64,000 nucleotides of DNA from Rhodoblastus sp963710275 (GTDB taxonomy: Bacteria > Pseudomonadota > Alphaproteobacteria > Rhizobiales > Beijerinckiaceae): NCBI GenBank assembly GCA_963710275.1, contig CAVPZS010000005.1, forward strand, positions 372,001-436,000, read 5' to 3'. The notes beneath the pieces are model-generated. The model worked only from the letters and a program-made list of their open reading frames with translations, searched no databases and was not told the DNA's origin. This document shows positions 54,226 to 63,340 of the stretch, one piece after another. Position 1 is the first letter of the stretch. Each line of letters starts with the position of its first letter. A program made the position numbers and the translations under genes.

Positions 54226-55422
54226 TTAGGCGAAATGCGCCTTGAGTTTCGCGACTAGATCGGTCTTTTCCCAGGAAAAACCGCCATCCTGATCGGGCTG
54301 GCGGCCAAAATGACCATAAGCCGAGGTGCGCGCGTAGATCGGGCGGTTTAGCTGCAATTGTTCACGAATGCCGCGCGGCGAGAGGCGGACAATCTTGAAA
54401 AGAACCTCCTCCAGCGCCGCTTCGTCGACCTTGGACGTTCCGTGCGCATCGACATAGATCGAAAGCGGTTCGGCGACTCCGATCGCGTAAGAAAGCTGGA
54501 TGGTCACCCGATCGGCCAGGCCAGCCGCGACAACGTTCTTGGCAAGATAGCGCGCGGCATAGGCGGCCGAACGGTCGACCTTGGTCGGGTCCTTGCCGGA
54601 AAATGCGCCGCCGCCATGCGGAGCAGCTCCGCCATATGTATCGACGATGATTTTGCGGCCAGTAAGGCCGGTGTCGCCATCCGGGCCGCCAATCACGAAT
54701 TTGCCGGTCGGATTGATGTGCCAGATGGTCTCTTCCGAAATCCAGCCCTGCGGCAAGGTTTTGACGATATAGGGTTCGACAATTCGCCTCACGTCTTCGG
54801 AGGTGAGGTCCTCATCGACATGCTGCGTGGAAAGGACGATCTGGGTCACGCCAACCGGTTTGCCGCCGACATATTTGACGGTGACCTGGCTCTTGGCGTC
54901 CGGACCGAGCTTGATCGCATCGCCCTCGCCCGTTTTGCGCGCCTTGGCGAGGTTCTCGAGAATTTTATGCGCGTAATGCAAGGGCGCGGGCATGAGATCG
55001 ACCGTCTCATTGGCGGCGTAGCCGAACATGATGCCCTGGTCGCCGGCGCCTTCATCCTTGTTTCCCGAAGCGTCCACACCCTGGGCGATGTCGGCAGACT
55101 GTTCGTGCAACAAAATCTCGATTTGCGCCGTATCCCAGTGAAAGCCCGCCTGTTCGTAGCCGATGTCCCTGATCGCCCTACGCGTCGCTTCCTCGATTTT
55201 TTTATGCGAGATTTCCGGGCCGCGAACTTCGCCGGCGATGACAACGCGATTGGTGGTCACCAAGGTTTCGGCGGCAACGCGGATTTGATAAGGGTCGATT
55301 CCGGCCTTCGCGCCCTCACGATAAAAAAGATCGACAATTTCATCGGAAATCCGGTCCGCGACCTTATCGGGATGTCCCTCGGATACCGATTCGCTCGTAA
55401 AAAGAAAATTGCTGCGGGCCAC
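54226..55422 (-). CDS. metK: S-adenosylmethionine synthetase
   Basis: MetK makes SAM from methionine and ATP. The 398-residue product starts at GTG 55422 with GGAGG 6 nt upstream (first residues MARSNFLFTSESVSEGHPDK). The signatures GAGDQGIMFGYA and GGGAFSGKDPTKVDRSAAYA and the catalytic His in EGHPDKVADRISDEIVD are present. The leader of about 220 nt shows no riboswitch that I recognise; a promoter is proposed at 55577-55606. It provides the methyl donor for trmB and ubiE in this window. Confidence 0.98.
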   Translation of the reverse strand: MARSNFLFTSESVSEGHPDKVADRISDEIVDLFYREGAKAGIDPYQIRVAAETLVTTNRVVIAGEVRGPEISHKKIEEATRRAIRDIGYEQAGFHWDTAQIEILLHEQSADIAQGVDASGNKDEGAGDQGIMFGYAANETVDLMPAPLHYAHKILENLAKARKTGEGDAIKLGPDAKSQVTVKYVGGKPVGVTQIVLSTQHVDEDLTSEDVRRIVEPYIVKTLPQGWISEETIWHINPTGKFVIGGPDGDTGLTGRKIIVDTYGGAAPHGGGAFSGKDPTKVDRSAAYAARYLAKNVVAAGLADRVTIQLSYAIGVAEPLSIYVDAHGTSKVDEAALEEVLFKIVRLSPRGIREQLQLNRPIYARTSAYGHFGRQPDQDGGFSWEKTDLVAKLKAHFA

Positions 55423-55576
55423 GACTTGCCTCCAAGGTCCAAAGCGTCGCTGCGCCGAAGCTCGGACAGGCCGCTCTCACAGTCTCCGCGGCCACGACTC
55501 GAGACCGCCGGTCGTCGAGAGATGAGCCGCATTTACGCGACAGCGCGCCGCCGATGCAGCGCGCCAATCGCCAAAA

Positions 55577-55606
55577 TGTTTAAGGGAATGACGTTCGTTT
55601 CGTCAA
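55577..55606 (-). promoter_or_regulatory. Putative promoter of metK-trmB
   Basis: On the minus strand TTGACG (55606-55601), an 18-nt spacer and TAAACA (55582-55577), between the XRE gene and metK. It implies a metK leader of about 150 nt. Confidence 0.5.
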
Positions 55607-55646
55607 GCTTTTCGAGGCTGATCGTTCGATAAAACGAACAAGCTGG

Positions 55647-56081
55647 TCAACTACTTTCGCCATCGGCAAGCGTCGTCACGAGATCGACGATTTTTTTGCG
55701 GACTTTCGGATCGGCAATGCGCGCGAAAGCACGATTGAGACTCAATCCTTCCGCCGTCATCACGAAATCGCTCGCGTAGCTGTCTTCGGAACCGCCTTCG
55801 GCAAGCGCGCCGTTTGCGGCCCCTTCAGAAACCGGAGCGCCCTTGAAGAAGAAGGACAGCGGAATATTCAGCGTTTCCGAAATCTGCTGAAGGCGACTGG
55901 CGCTGATCCGGTTCGTCCCTTTTTCGTATTTCTGCACTTGCTGAAATGTCAGCCCCAAGGCGTCGCCAAGTTTTTCCTGGCTCATGCCTATCAGCATCCG
56001 ACGCATTCGCACTCGAGCGCCAACATGTCGGTCAATTGGATTAGGGACTTTGGTCACGGTAGTTCCAGCCTGTATGCTCAT
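55647..56081 (-). CDS. XRE-family helix-turn-helix transcriptional regulator
   Basis: A 144-residue regulator with a central Cro/CI-type HTH: VGARVRMRRMLIGMSQEKLG, DALGLTFQQVQKYEKGTNRI and SASRLQQISETLNIPLSFFF, followed by a poorly conserved linker and a C-terminal helix (DPKVRKKIVDLVTTLAD). This is the common alphaproteobacterial type encoded between lnt and metK. Its regulon is unknown; its place suggests a link to SAM or envelope metabolism, which is inference. It has its own gap on both sides, with no overlap. Confidence 0.92.
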   Translation of the reverse strand: MSIQAGTTVTKVPNPIDRHVGARVRMRRMLIGMSQEKLGDALGLTFQQVQKYEKGTNRISASRLQQISETLNIPLSFFFKGAPVSEGAANGALAEGGSEDSYASDFVMTAEGLSLNRAFARIADPKVRKKIVDLVTTLADGESS

Positions 56082-56112
56082 GGCCCTATTTGAGACACTA
56101 CCTGACCTAAAG

Positions 56113-57693
56113 TCAAATGCTACGTGGGCGAATATAGCCGCCGATCAAGACAAAAATCCACAAGATCATCGGCGCGGCACGTGGATGACGCGAAAAAAAG
56201 GTCGGCGCCAGGGATTTCGGCAGAAATCCATCGACGACGCCTTCGACGCCAAGCGGAAGCGAGCCGAGGACGCGGCCGTAGGGATCGACGATCGCCGATA
56301 TGCCGGTATTCGCCGATCGGATCAGCGGCAATCCCTGTTCGATCGCACGCAGCCGCGCTTGCGCGAAATGCTGATGCGGACCGGGCGTCTTGCCGAACCA
56401 TCCGTCGTTGGTGACGTTCAGAAGCAATCCTGGCCGCAACGGTTGAGCGTTGATTCGCTGGGCGATTTCATCCGGAAAAATCGATTCGTAGCAGACCATC
56501 GGAAATACGGGCGGCAAATTCGGCGCTGTCAGCACCCTGGATACGGCGCCCGATTCGAAACCGCCGGGAATCGAAACGAATTGCGTAATCCCTGCGATTG
56601 CAAGCAGTCGGGCAAAGGGCATGTATTCGCCAAATGGCGCGAGATGCATCTTGTCGTAGCTTTCCTTGACCTCGCCTCCGGCAATGACTTCGACTGAGTT
56701 GAAATAGGCGATATTTCGTCCTTCGCCTGTTCGCGCGCGCGGCTCCGGTGAAAAGTACGGCGTTTTGCAGCCGGGAACCGATGAATGCCAAGGCTGCGCC
56801 GTCGCGCGAAAGGATGAAAGGAAACGACCGACTCCGGCCAGAACAATTGAGTGAATGTCCGCGATCCCGGTCGTCTGTGGCGACGTCGAGCGATCGGACA
56901 AAGCAAGATAATGCTCAAGCAAGGATTCCTCGCGGTCGGCGTCGAAAATCGTCGAGCGGAATATTGGGCTGCACGACGCGTAATTTAGCGGTCCTTGATT
57001 TCGCCAGGCGCCGCTTGCAAGTCGAAACAGGCCGAAAACCGCCAACGCAGCCAGGAGCAGTGCGGCGGCAACACTGGAAACGCGCCGGTTTGGCTTGACG
57101 GCGCCCAGCAAGCGCGGGCGAAGCAAATATCAGCACGGAAAGCACCGTCAGGCCATAAAGTCCGAAAATTGAAGCCGCTTGGGCGAAAATCAGGTTTCCG
57201 CCAAGAACCATGCCGAAATCATTCCAGGGGAACCCCGTGAGAACATGGCCGCGCAGCCATTCCGACACGCTCAGCCCCGCCGCCAAAGCGAAAATGCGAG
57301 CCGCGCCCGGCGACCACATGAGGCGGGCAACGAGAAATCCAAATGCAGTGAATATCGCCAGACCCGCCGGCAAACCGAGCACGCCGAGCGGCAAGGCCCA
57401 GGCAAAGCGATCTGCTTCCGCCAGAAACGCCGATCCCAGCCACCATAATCCGGCGACAAAATAGCCGAAGCCCATCCACCATCCTGCGCCTGCCGGCGCG
57501 ACGCAAGGTTGTCCAGCGCGAATCGCCGCCTGAGCCGTCGAGTAGCCAGACCGCCAAAACCATCGGGCACACAAAAAGCCGGAAAAAAGCCTATCGGCGC
57601 CAGTGCGAGAGCGCCGAAGGCGCCGCCGCAAAAAGCGATGAGACGCCGCGGCCATGCATCGGCAAGTATCACGCGCTGGGCGATAGCGAACAT
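56113..57693 (-). pseudogene. lnt: Apolipoprotein N-acyltransferase, broken by about eight frameshifts as sequenced
   Basis: Lnt adds the third acyl chain to lipoproteins in the inner membrane. From ATG 57693 (MFAIAQRVILADAWPRRLIA) the coding sense moves through all three frames. Assembled, it has the membrane half (GWWMGFGYFVAGLWWLGSAF, VLTGFPWNDFG), the VVQPNIP start of the nitrilase domain, Glu in WPES, Lys in SYDKMHLAPFGEYMPF, the nucleophile in CYESIFPDEI and NVTNDGWFGKTPGPHQHF. Shifts lie near 57560, 57490, 57105, 56990, 56946, 56838, 56828 and 56730; seven are extra bases and one is a lost base. Correcting them gives about 524 residues with all active-site residues present. Confidence 0.9.
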
Positions 57694-57834
57694 AAGGCGG
57701 TCCCGACTCCGAGGCTTCGAATCGGCCCGATTCTAGCCGATGACCGCGACCGGTTGGAGGCGACGGCTTTGAAAAGATTAACGGCATATTCACTCGAAAA
57801 AGTCCCGCGCCGAACTACACGCCGGACGAGCCGC

Positions 57835-58872
57835 TCAACCAGGGTTCGGGACGGGCGTCCCGCTGCCCGCATCGATCAGGCGCAGCTTAAGTCGCTTCAG
57901 GCGTCGAGGATCTGCGTCGAGAATATCGAATTCGAATTCGCCGTCAGGGCTGGCGACGACTTCGCCTCGGATCGGCACGCGCCCGGCGAAAGCTGCAGCC
58001 AAACCGCCAAGCGTGTCGACATCTTCCCTCTCGCCAAAGGCCGTCAGGTCGAGCCCCGTCTTTTCCGAGGCGTCCTCCAATCCGACGCGCGCGTCCGCGA
58101 CATATACGCCAGGCGATAGACATTCGATTTTTGGATTTTCGTCGAGATCATGCTCATCTTCGATGTCGCCAACAATCATCTCGACTATATCCTCAATCGA
58201 GACGAGGCCGTCGGTGCCGCCATATTCGTCGATCACCAGGGCCATATGAGTCCGGGTCGCCTGCATTTTGACAAGCAGGTCCAGCGCGGGCATCGAGGGC
58301 GGCGCATAAAGCACGGGTCGCAATATTCCCGCCGCCTCAAGCCGTATCGACAGATCGATCGGCATATAACGCGTATTGAGGGACTCCGCGGCGATTGCCG
58401 CCGCATCTGTGACGGAAGCGGCGCCGACTGTCTTCGCGCGCCGTTGCGCCAGGTTTTTTTCCGCCGAGGCGGCCACGAAATCCACAAAGTCGCGAATGTG
58501 AACCATGCCGCGCGGGTCGTCGAGAGTTTCGCCATGGACTGGCAGGCGCGAATGCCCTGCGGTCCGAAAAGTCACCAAAACCTCTGACAAGCTTATGTCG
58601 ATCCCAACCGAAATAATATCGGCCCGCGGCACCATGACGTCACTGACCCTGACTTCATGCAGGCCCAGAACGTTTTTGAGCATGGCCCGCTCCTGCGGGC
58701 TGAAATCATCGGCAATTGAAGCATCATCAAGAGCATCTTCGATATCATCGCGAATCGACGCGCCGCTTAAACCCAAGAGGGCGCGTAGCCGCTCCATCAC
58801 CGAGCCGCCTTGCCTTCCAGGACTTCGATCGCCGGTCTCCGTCCCGTCAGTATCCCGGTCAGGCGCGCTCAT
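57835..58872 (-). CDS. corC: CorC/HlyC family CBS-domain protein (magnesium/cobalt efflux-type)
   Basis: A 345-residue soluble protein with an N-terminal acidic segment, two CBS domains (about 75-200; VSDVMVPRADIISVG, THMALVIDEYGGTDGLVSIE) and a C-terminal transporter-associated CorC_HlyC domain (DVDTLGGLAAAFAGRVPIRG). It lacks the membrane domain of larger hemolysin-C-like proteins. ATG 58872 overlaps ybeY by 14 nt; TTG 58878 is possible. A position between ybeY and lnt is conserved across Proteobacteria. The role in metal homeostasis is inferred from family members. Confidence 0.93.
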   Translation of the reverse strand: MSAPDRDTDGTETGDRSPGRQGGSVMERLRALLGLSGASIRDDIEDALDDASIADDFSPQERAMLKNVLGLHEVRVSDVMVPRADIISVGIDISLSEVLVTFRTAGHSRLPVHGETLDDPRGMVHIRDFVDFVAASAEKNLAQRRAKTVGAASVTDAAAIAAESLNTRYMPIDLSIRLEAAGILRPVLYAPPSMPALDLLVKMQATRTHMALVIDEYGGTDGLVSIEDIVEMIVGDIEDEHDLDENPKIECLSPGVYVADARVGLEDASEKTGLDLTAFGEREDVDTLGGLAAAFAGRVPIRGEVVASPDGEFEFDILDADPRRLKRLKLRLIDAGSGTPVPNPG

Positions 58873-59362
58873 GGCCAATGGTCTCTTTGTGTTCGTCGTC
58901 TCGATACGGATTTTGTACGCCCTGTCGCTTCAGGACACGAATTTCCATCGCTTCCATCGCTTCGGCTTCGTCATCGATCTCGTGGTCATAGCCTAGAAGA
59001 TGCAGAAATCCGTGGACGATCATGTGACGGCAATGCTGTTCAGTCGTTTTATGCTGTTCCCCGGCTTCGCGCGCCACCGTCTCGTAGGCCACGGCTATGT
59101 CGCCAAGAAACTGCGCGGTTTCGATCGGTTCAGGACCCGGGAAGGACAGGACATTCGTCGGCTTGTCCTGACCACGAAACTGCCGGTTCAGCTCCCGAAT
59201 GCGCGCATTGTCGCAAAAAAGCAGGCTGACTTCAGCGTTCTCAGGCAATACGTCGCCGGTTTCCTCAACTGTCGCCTGCAAAGCGTCGTCGACCAAGGCT
59301 TCGAGCTGCGCCAACTGGCTCCAGCCCGCGCACTCAATTGAAATGGCGATCGCCAGGCTCAT
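58859..59362 (-). CDS. ybeY: Endoribonuclease YbeY
   Basis: YbeY is a zinc endoribonuclease for 16S rRNA 3' maturation and ribosome quality control. The 167-residue protein ends its core with the metal motif HGFLHLLGYDHEIDDEAEAM (three His ligands) and has TNVLSFPGPEPIE and FLGDIAVAYETVAREA upstream. ATG 59362 overlaps the phoH stop (ATGA) and its 3' end overlaps corC, so phoH-ybeY-corC are coupled. Confidence 0.96.
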   Translation of the reverse strand: MSLAIAISIECAGWSQLAQLEALVDDALQATVEETGDVLPENAEVSLLFCDNARIRELNRQFRGQDKPTNVLSFPGPEPIETAQFLGDIAVAYETVAREAGEQHKTTEQHCRHMIVHGFLHLLGYDHEIDDEAEAMEAMEIRVLKRQGVQNPYRDDEHKETIGHERA

Positions 59363-60432
59363 GGGGACCAATCCTTGTCGCGATTCGATCTCGAGGCCGG
59401 CAATTCGCGCAGCTCGCGCGCGGCGGCTTCGTAGGCTCCCACTATGCGTCGCACCAGATCATGCCGGACGACGTCTTCCTCACGGAATGTCACATGACCG
59501 ACCCCCTCCAATCCGGCAAGAAGGGAAATGGCTTCGCTCAAGCCTGATTTTTGGCCCGGCGGCAAGTCAGTCTGACTCGGGTCACCCGTGACGATCATAC
59601 GCGAGCCTTCACCCAATCGGGTCAGAAACATTTTCATCTGCATAGACGTGGCGTTTTGCGCTTCATCGAGCAAGACGCAAGCATTGGACAGGGTGCGTCC
59701 CCGCATGAACGCCAGCGGTGCGACTTCGATCATGCCGGTCTGCATGCCCCGCTCGACCATGCGCGGATCCATAAAATCCTGTAGCGCGTCGTAGATAGGC
59801 CGCAAATAGGGATCGACCTTTTCCCGCATGTCGCCGGGAAGGAAGCCAAGCCTTTCGCCCGCTTCGACCGCCGGACGAGACAGGATCAGCCGTTCGACTG
59901 CGCCCTGTTCCAGCAGCGAAACGGCATGGCCAACGGCCAGCCATGTCTTGCCCGTGCCCGCGGGCCCCGCGGCGAAGACCAGCTCGAACCGCTTCAATTC
60001 ACGGATATACAGATCCTGCGCGGCTGTGCGGGCGCGCACCGCGCCTTTCTTCCGGGTCGCAACCTGCTCGAACGTCGAACGCGCCGTCAAAGCCTCCTTG
60101 GGAAACAAATTGCCCTGCAGCGCGCATTCCTGGATCGCCCCATCGACGTCACCAAGCGTCGCGGGCTGACCTGCCCTTGCCCGGTCGCAGAGAATTTGCA
60201 GAACACGCCGCGCATGTCCTGCCGCTTCGGCCGGGCCCTTGATCACCACATGATTGCCGTTGGCGTTCAGGACGACATTCAGCCGCCGTTCGATGCGCGC
60301 CAAATTCTGATCGTAATGGCCAAAGACCATGGATGCGGTACGATTGTCATCCAATGCCAGTGTCGTGTCAGACGTCGTCGCAGCATCGGCGCCTTGGTTT
60401 GCCTTTCCGGGCGTTCCCTCCACTAGAGCCAT
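59359..60432 (-). CDS. phoH: PhoH family ATPase (YbeZ)
   Basis: A 357-residue PhoH-like protein. An N-terminal KH-like region (about 30-90, with NANGNHVVIKGPAEAAGHAR) precedes the ATPase domain: Walker A AGPAGTGKTWLAVGHAV, Walker B CVLLDEAQNATSMQMKMFL, and TGDPSQTDLP. YbeZ works with YbeY on ribosome and RNA metabolism. It begins 3 nt after the miaB stop and overlaps ybeY. It contains no PIN domain. Confidence 0.95.
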   Translation of the reverse strand: MALVEGTPGKANQGADAATTSDTTLALDDNRTASMVFGHYDQNLARIERRLNVVLNANGNHVVIKGPAEAAGHARRVLQILCDRARAGQPATLGDVDGAIQECALQGNLFPKEALTARSTFEQVATRKKGAVRARTAAQDLYIRELKRFELVFAAGPAGTGKTWLAVGHAVSLLEQGAVERLILSRPAVEAGERLGFLPGDMREKVDPYLRPIYDALQDFMDPRMVERGMQTGMIEVAPLAFMRGRTLSNACVLLDEAQNATSMQMKMFLTRLGEGSRMIVTGDPSQTDLPPGQKSGLSEAISLLAGLEGVGHVTFREEDVVRHDLVRRIVGAYEAAARELRELPASRSNRDKDWSP

Positions 60433-60434
60433 GT

Positions 60435-61823
60435 TCAGATTGTCTCCAGCTTCGGCTCAGCCTGTGTCACGCTTCCGGCAAGCCGGCCGACCAGCGAATT
60501 TGCGCGGCATTCGGTAATTTCGACGGATGCGACCTGTCCGATCAAAGTTTCCGGCCCATCCACGGCAACAGCCTGCAGATATGGCGTTTTTCCGCCGATC
60601 TGCCCGGCGTGGCGACCCGCCTTCTCGAAAAGCACGTCGACAGTCCGGCCAACGAGGGCAGCATTGAAGGCATGTCGCTGCGCCTCGACGACCTCCTGAA
60701 GGCGAACAAGCCGCTCCGTTTTTACATTTTCGGCGATTTGATCTGATAGGTCGGCTCCAGGCGTCCCCGGGCGCGGCGAATATTTAAAGAAAAATGTCGA
60801 AGCAAAATTCACTTCCTTCGCCAGCTCGAGCGTCGCAGCAAAATCGGCCTCGGTCTCCCCGGGAAAGCCAACAATGAAATCCGAAGAGAGAGCAATATCG
60901 GGACGCGCACGGCGGATGCGCTCGACCATATGGAGATAATCCTTGGCGCTGTGCCGCCAATTCATCGCGTCCAGAATACGGTCGGAACCTGACTGCACCG
61001 GAAGGTGCAAAAAAGGCATCAGCGCCGGCAGTTCAGCATGAGCTCGAATCAAATCATCCCGCATATCGTTGGGATGACTGGTCATATATCGCAGCCGAGC
61101 CAATCCATCGACTTCGGCGAGACGGTAAAGAAGTTCAGAGAGTGACCAGTCGGAACCATTTGTTCCCTCGCCATGATAGCCATTGACATTCTGGCCGAGC
61201 AACGTGATTTCGCGGACGCCGGCTTGGGCGAAAATCTCGGCCTCGGCGATAATCTTGGCCGCCTGCCGAGACGTTTCCGCGCCGCGCGTATAGGGCACGA
61301 CGCAAAATGCGCAAAACTTGTCGCAACCCTCCTGAACGGTCAAAAAAGCGCTCACGCCACGCTGGCGAATCCTGTCAGCCGTCGGCTGGGTCAGATGGTC
61401 AAACTTGTCCTCAACCGGAAAATCCGTGTCTATTGCCGGCTTCTGATCTGATTGTCTTAGCAGCTCTGGCAAGCGGTGATAACTCTGCGGACCGACGACG
61501 AGATCGACGGCGCGCTGCTTTCGCAAGATTTCCGCGCCTTCGGCCTGTGCGACACAGCCAGCGACCGCGATTTTCGTCGAAAGTCCGAAGCTTGCGCGCT
61601 CTTCTTTCAGCATGCGCACCTTGCCGAGTTCCGAAAACACCTTGTCGGCGGCCTTTTCGCGGATGTGGCAGGTATTGAGGACAATAAGATCGGCCTCCTC
61701 AATGACATCTGTCTCGGCATATCCCTCCGGGGCCAAAACGTCCGCCATCCTTGCGGCGTCATAGGCATTCATCTGACAGCCGTACGACTTGACGAAAAGC
61801 TTTTTGCCGCTCATGCGCGGCAT
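60435..61823 (-). CDS. miaB: tRNA-2-methylthio-N6-dimethylallyladenosine synthase
   Basis: MiaB methylthiolates i6A37 of tRNA using two [4Fe-4S] clusters. Cysteines of the N-terminal cluster lie in VKSYGCQMN, LNTCHIREKAA and VAGCVAQAEG; the radical-SAM triad is EGCDKFCAFCVVPYTRG, and a TRAM domain (about 385-450) ends the protein. The ATG at 61823 (462 residues) is chosen; the frame is open to 61985 and a TTG at 61883 with GGAGGG 11 nt upstream is possible, so the N-terminus is uncertain. It precedes phoH-ybeY-corC-lnt, as is usual. Confidence 0.96.
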   Translation of the reverse strand: MPRMSGKKLFVKSYGCQMNAYDAARMADVLAPEGYAETDVIEEADLIVLNTCHIREKAADKVFSELGKVRMLKEERASFGLSTKIAVAGCVAQAEGAEILRKQRAVDLVVGPQSYHRLPELLRQSDQKPAIDTDFPVEDKFDHLTQPTADRIRQRGVSAFLTVQEGCDKFCAFCVVPYTRGAETSRQAAKIIAEAEIFAQAGVREITLLGQNVNGYHGEGTNGSDWSLSELLYRLAEVDGLARLRYMTSHPNDMRDDLIRAHAELPALMPFLHLPVQSGSDRILDAMNWRHSAKDYLHMVERIRRARPDIALSSDFIVGFPGETEADFAATLELAKEVNFASTFFFKYSPRPGTPGADLSDQIAENVKTERLVRLQEVVEAQRHAFNAALVGRTVDVLFEKAGRHAGQIGGKTPYLQAVAVDGPETLIGQVASVEITECRANSLVGRLAGSVTQAEPKLETI

Positions 61824-61972
61824 TACAGGGGCGCTGTCCCTCGTCGCAGATTCAGGCTCGATGGAATTCAGATCAGGTTTCAAAATTGAAAAGGTCCCTC
61901 CGGGACGATCAGATGTCACTAAGAGATAGCTGATTTTTGGGCGTCCGATAAGCGACGTAACGCAATTTTTGC

Positions 61973-62767
61973 TCAGACGCGCCAAGCTTCGGCAAACGCA
62001 CCAGCGAGTTGGCGCACGCGCCGTTCGGTTTCCAGCGCCATCGCCTTGCGGTCGCTTTCCGAAGCGAACGGCAGGGGCGCGCCAAAGCGGACAACGCAGT
62101 CAACTGGCGCGCTTTTCAGCAGGAGCCAGATATGCGGCGCAAGATCAGCGTCGCCAAACCAGGCCAGTTTTCGGCGACCGGCGGCATCCAGAGCCTTTCC
62201 CTTGGCGTGCGTATAGGTGATGGCGGCGGGCTGTATGGTGACAGAGGAAACGTCGGGATAAAGCCGCAGCAAATCTCGCGCGGCGGCGAAATGGGAGGGT
62301 TTGAACGAAAGGACGTCCCCGCCGTCGCTCGAAGTGCCTTCGCCGAATAAAAGAACGTCCTCTCCGGCCATCATTTTCCGCGCCATGGCTTCGTTGACCT
62401 TTGGCACGTCGGCGCGACTGTCTCGCCTCACGAAGATCGTATCCTGCACACGAGCAAAAGCGCCCAGCAAGGGCCACCCCGATACCTCGCTCTTGGCGAC
62501 AAAGCATGGAGTCTCACGACTGGCGAGAGCCAGGATATCGCTCCAGGAGACATGGTTGGAAACGATCATTCTCGGCTTTGGCCCCAGTTGCTCGCCTTCG
62601 AAACGTACTCGCAGCCCTAGCAAGGCGCATGTCGTCCGGGCAAAAAACGGCGGAATGAACCGGGATAACGGCCAACCGCGCCGCCGCGCCACGTTTTGGA
62701 TCGGGACGCCCAGGACATAGAAACCCAGCAAGGCGAGGATAAGAAAAAGCATTCGAATGTAAGCCAT
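61973..62767 (-). CDS. plsC: 1-acyl-sn-glycerol-3-phosphate acyltransferase
   Basis: PlsC acylates lysophosphatidic acid in phospholipid synthesis. The 264-residue protein has an N-terminal membrane helix (MLFLILALLGFYVLGVPI), the acyltransferase motif NHVSWSD (NHX4D), FVRRDSRADVP, and the FPEGT-equivalent LLFGEGTSSDGG followed by PAAITYTHAKG. The variant FGEGT rather than FPEGT is seen in some alphaproteobacterial members. It lies between rimI and miaB on the same strand. Confidence 0.92.
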   Translation of the reverse strand: MAYIRMLFLILALLGFYVLGVPIQNVARRRGWPLSRFIPPFFARTTCALLGLRVRFEGEQLGPKPRMIVSNHVSWSDILALASRETPCFVAKSEVSGWPLLGAFARVQDTIFVRRDSRADVPKVNEAMARKMMAGEDVLLFGEGTSSDGGDVLSFKPSHFAAARDLLRLYPDVSSVTIQPAAITYTHAKGKALDAAGRRKLAWFGDADLAPHIWLLLKSAPVDCVVRFGAPLPFASESDRKAMALETERRVRQLAGAFAEAWRV

Positions 62768-62830
62768 GAGCGCCCGATATGCGCGAGAGAAGTCACATTT
62801 ATGACGGTGCCTTATCCACTAGCAACCCGC

Positions 62831-63316
62831 TCAGACGAGGCTGCGGCTCATGACAAGAGCGTTGGCGCGAGTCCCATCCGGCTTTGCGTAATAACCCCTA
62901 CGCATTCCTTTTTCGACAAAGCCATGACGCCGGTAAAGCGCCAAGGCGGCCGAATTGGACTGGTCGACCTCTAAAAACAGCACCTCAACGCCACAGCTCG
63001 CAAGACGCGCCAAATGAGAACAAAGGAGTCGCTGCCCGCAGCCCTGTCCACGCTTGCGCGGATCGACCACAATCGTCAGGATCTCGGCCTCTTCGAGCGC
63101 TCGTCGTGACAAAATAAAACCGGCGAGATTTGAATTCGCTTCCACGGCGTCGCCCGTGCAGGCGGGATCGAGCGCCAAGACCTCGAACTCCTGAGCCGAC
63201 CAAGGATGCGCGAAACTGGTGGCGTGAAGGATAGCGCAGGCTGCGCCATCCGAGGGTCGCAACACGCGAGAAGTGCCGAAATTAGAGCGACTACGCAAGA
63301 ATGACGGCGGCTTCAT
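62831..63316 (-). CDS. rimI: Ribosomal protein bS18-alanine N-acetyltransferase-like GNAT protein
   Basis: A 161-residue GNAT acetyltransferase. Motif A is ILTIVVDPRKRGQGCGQRLL with the RxxGxG acetyl-CoA loop, followed by FLEVDQSNSAALALYRRHGF and the C-terminal GMRRGYYAKPDGTRANALVM, the RimI pattern. It is adjacent to tsaB, the usual partner location. The substrate (S18 N-terminal Ala or another) is inferred from the family. Confidence 0.92.
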   Translation of the reverse strand: MKPPSFLRSRSNFGTSRVLRPSDGAACAILHATSFAHPWSAQEFEVLALDPACTGDAVEANSNLAGFILSRRALEEAEILTIVVDPRKRGQGCGQRLLCSHLARLASCGVEVLFLEVDQSNSAALALYRRHGFVEKGMRRGYYAKPDGTRANALVMSRSLV

Positions 63317-63340
63317 GCGAACGCGTGCGGCAATGATTGG

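Noticed and set aside
55423..55646. SAM-type riboswitch in the metK leader
   Set aside because: The leader was read for a conserved pseudoknot-like SAM-II or SAM/SAH pattern and none was recognised; a covariance search would decide.
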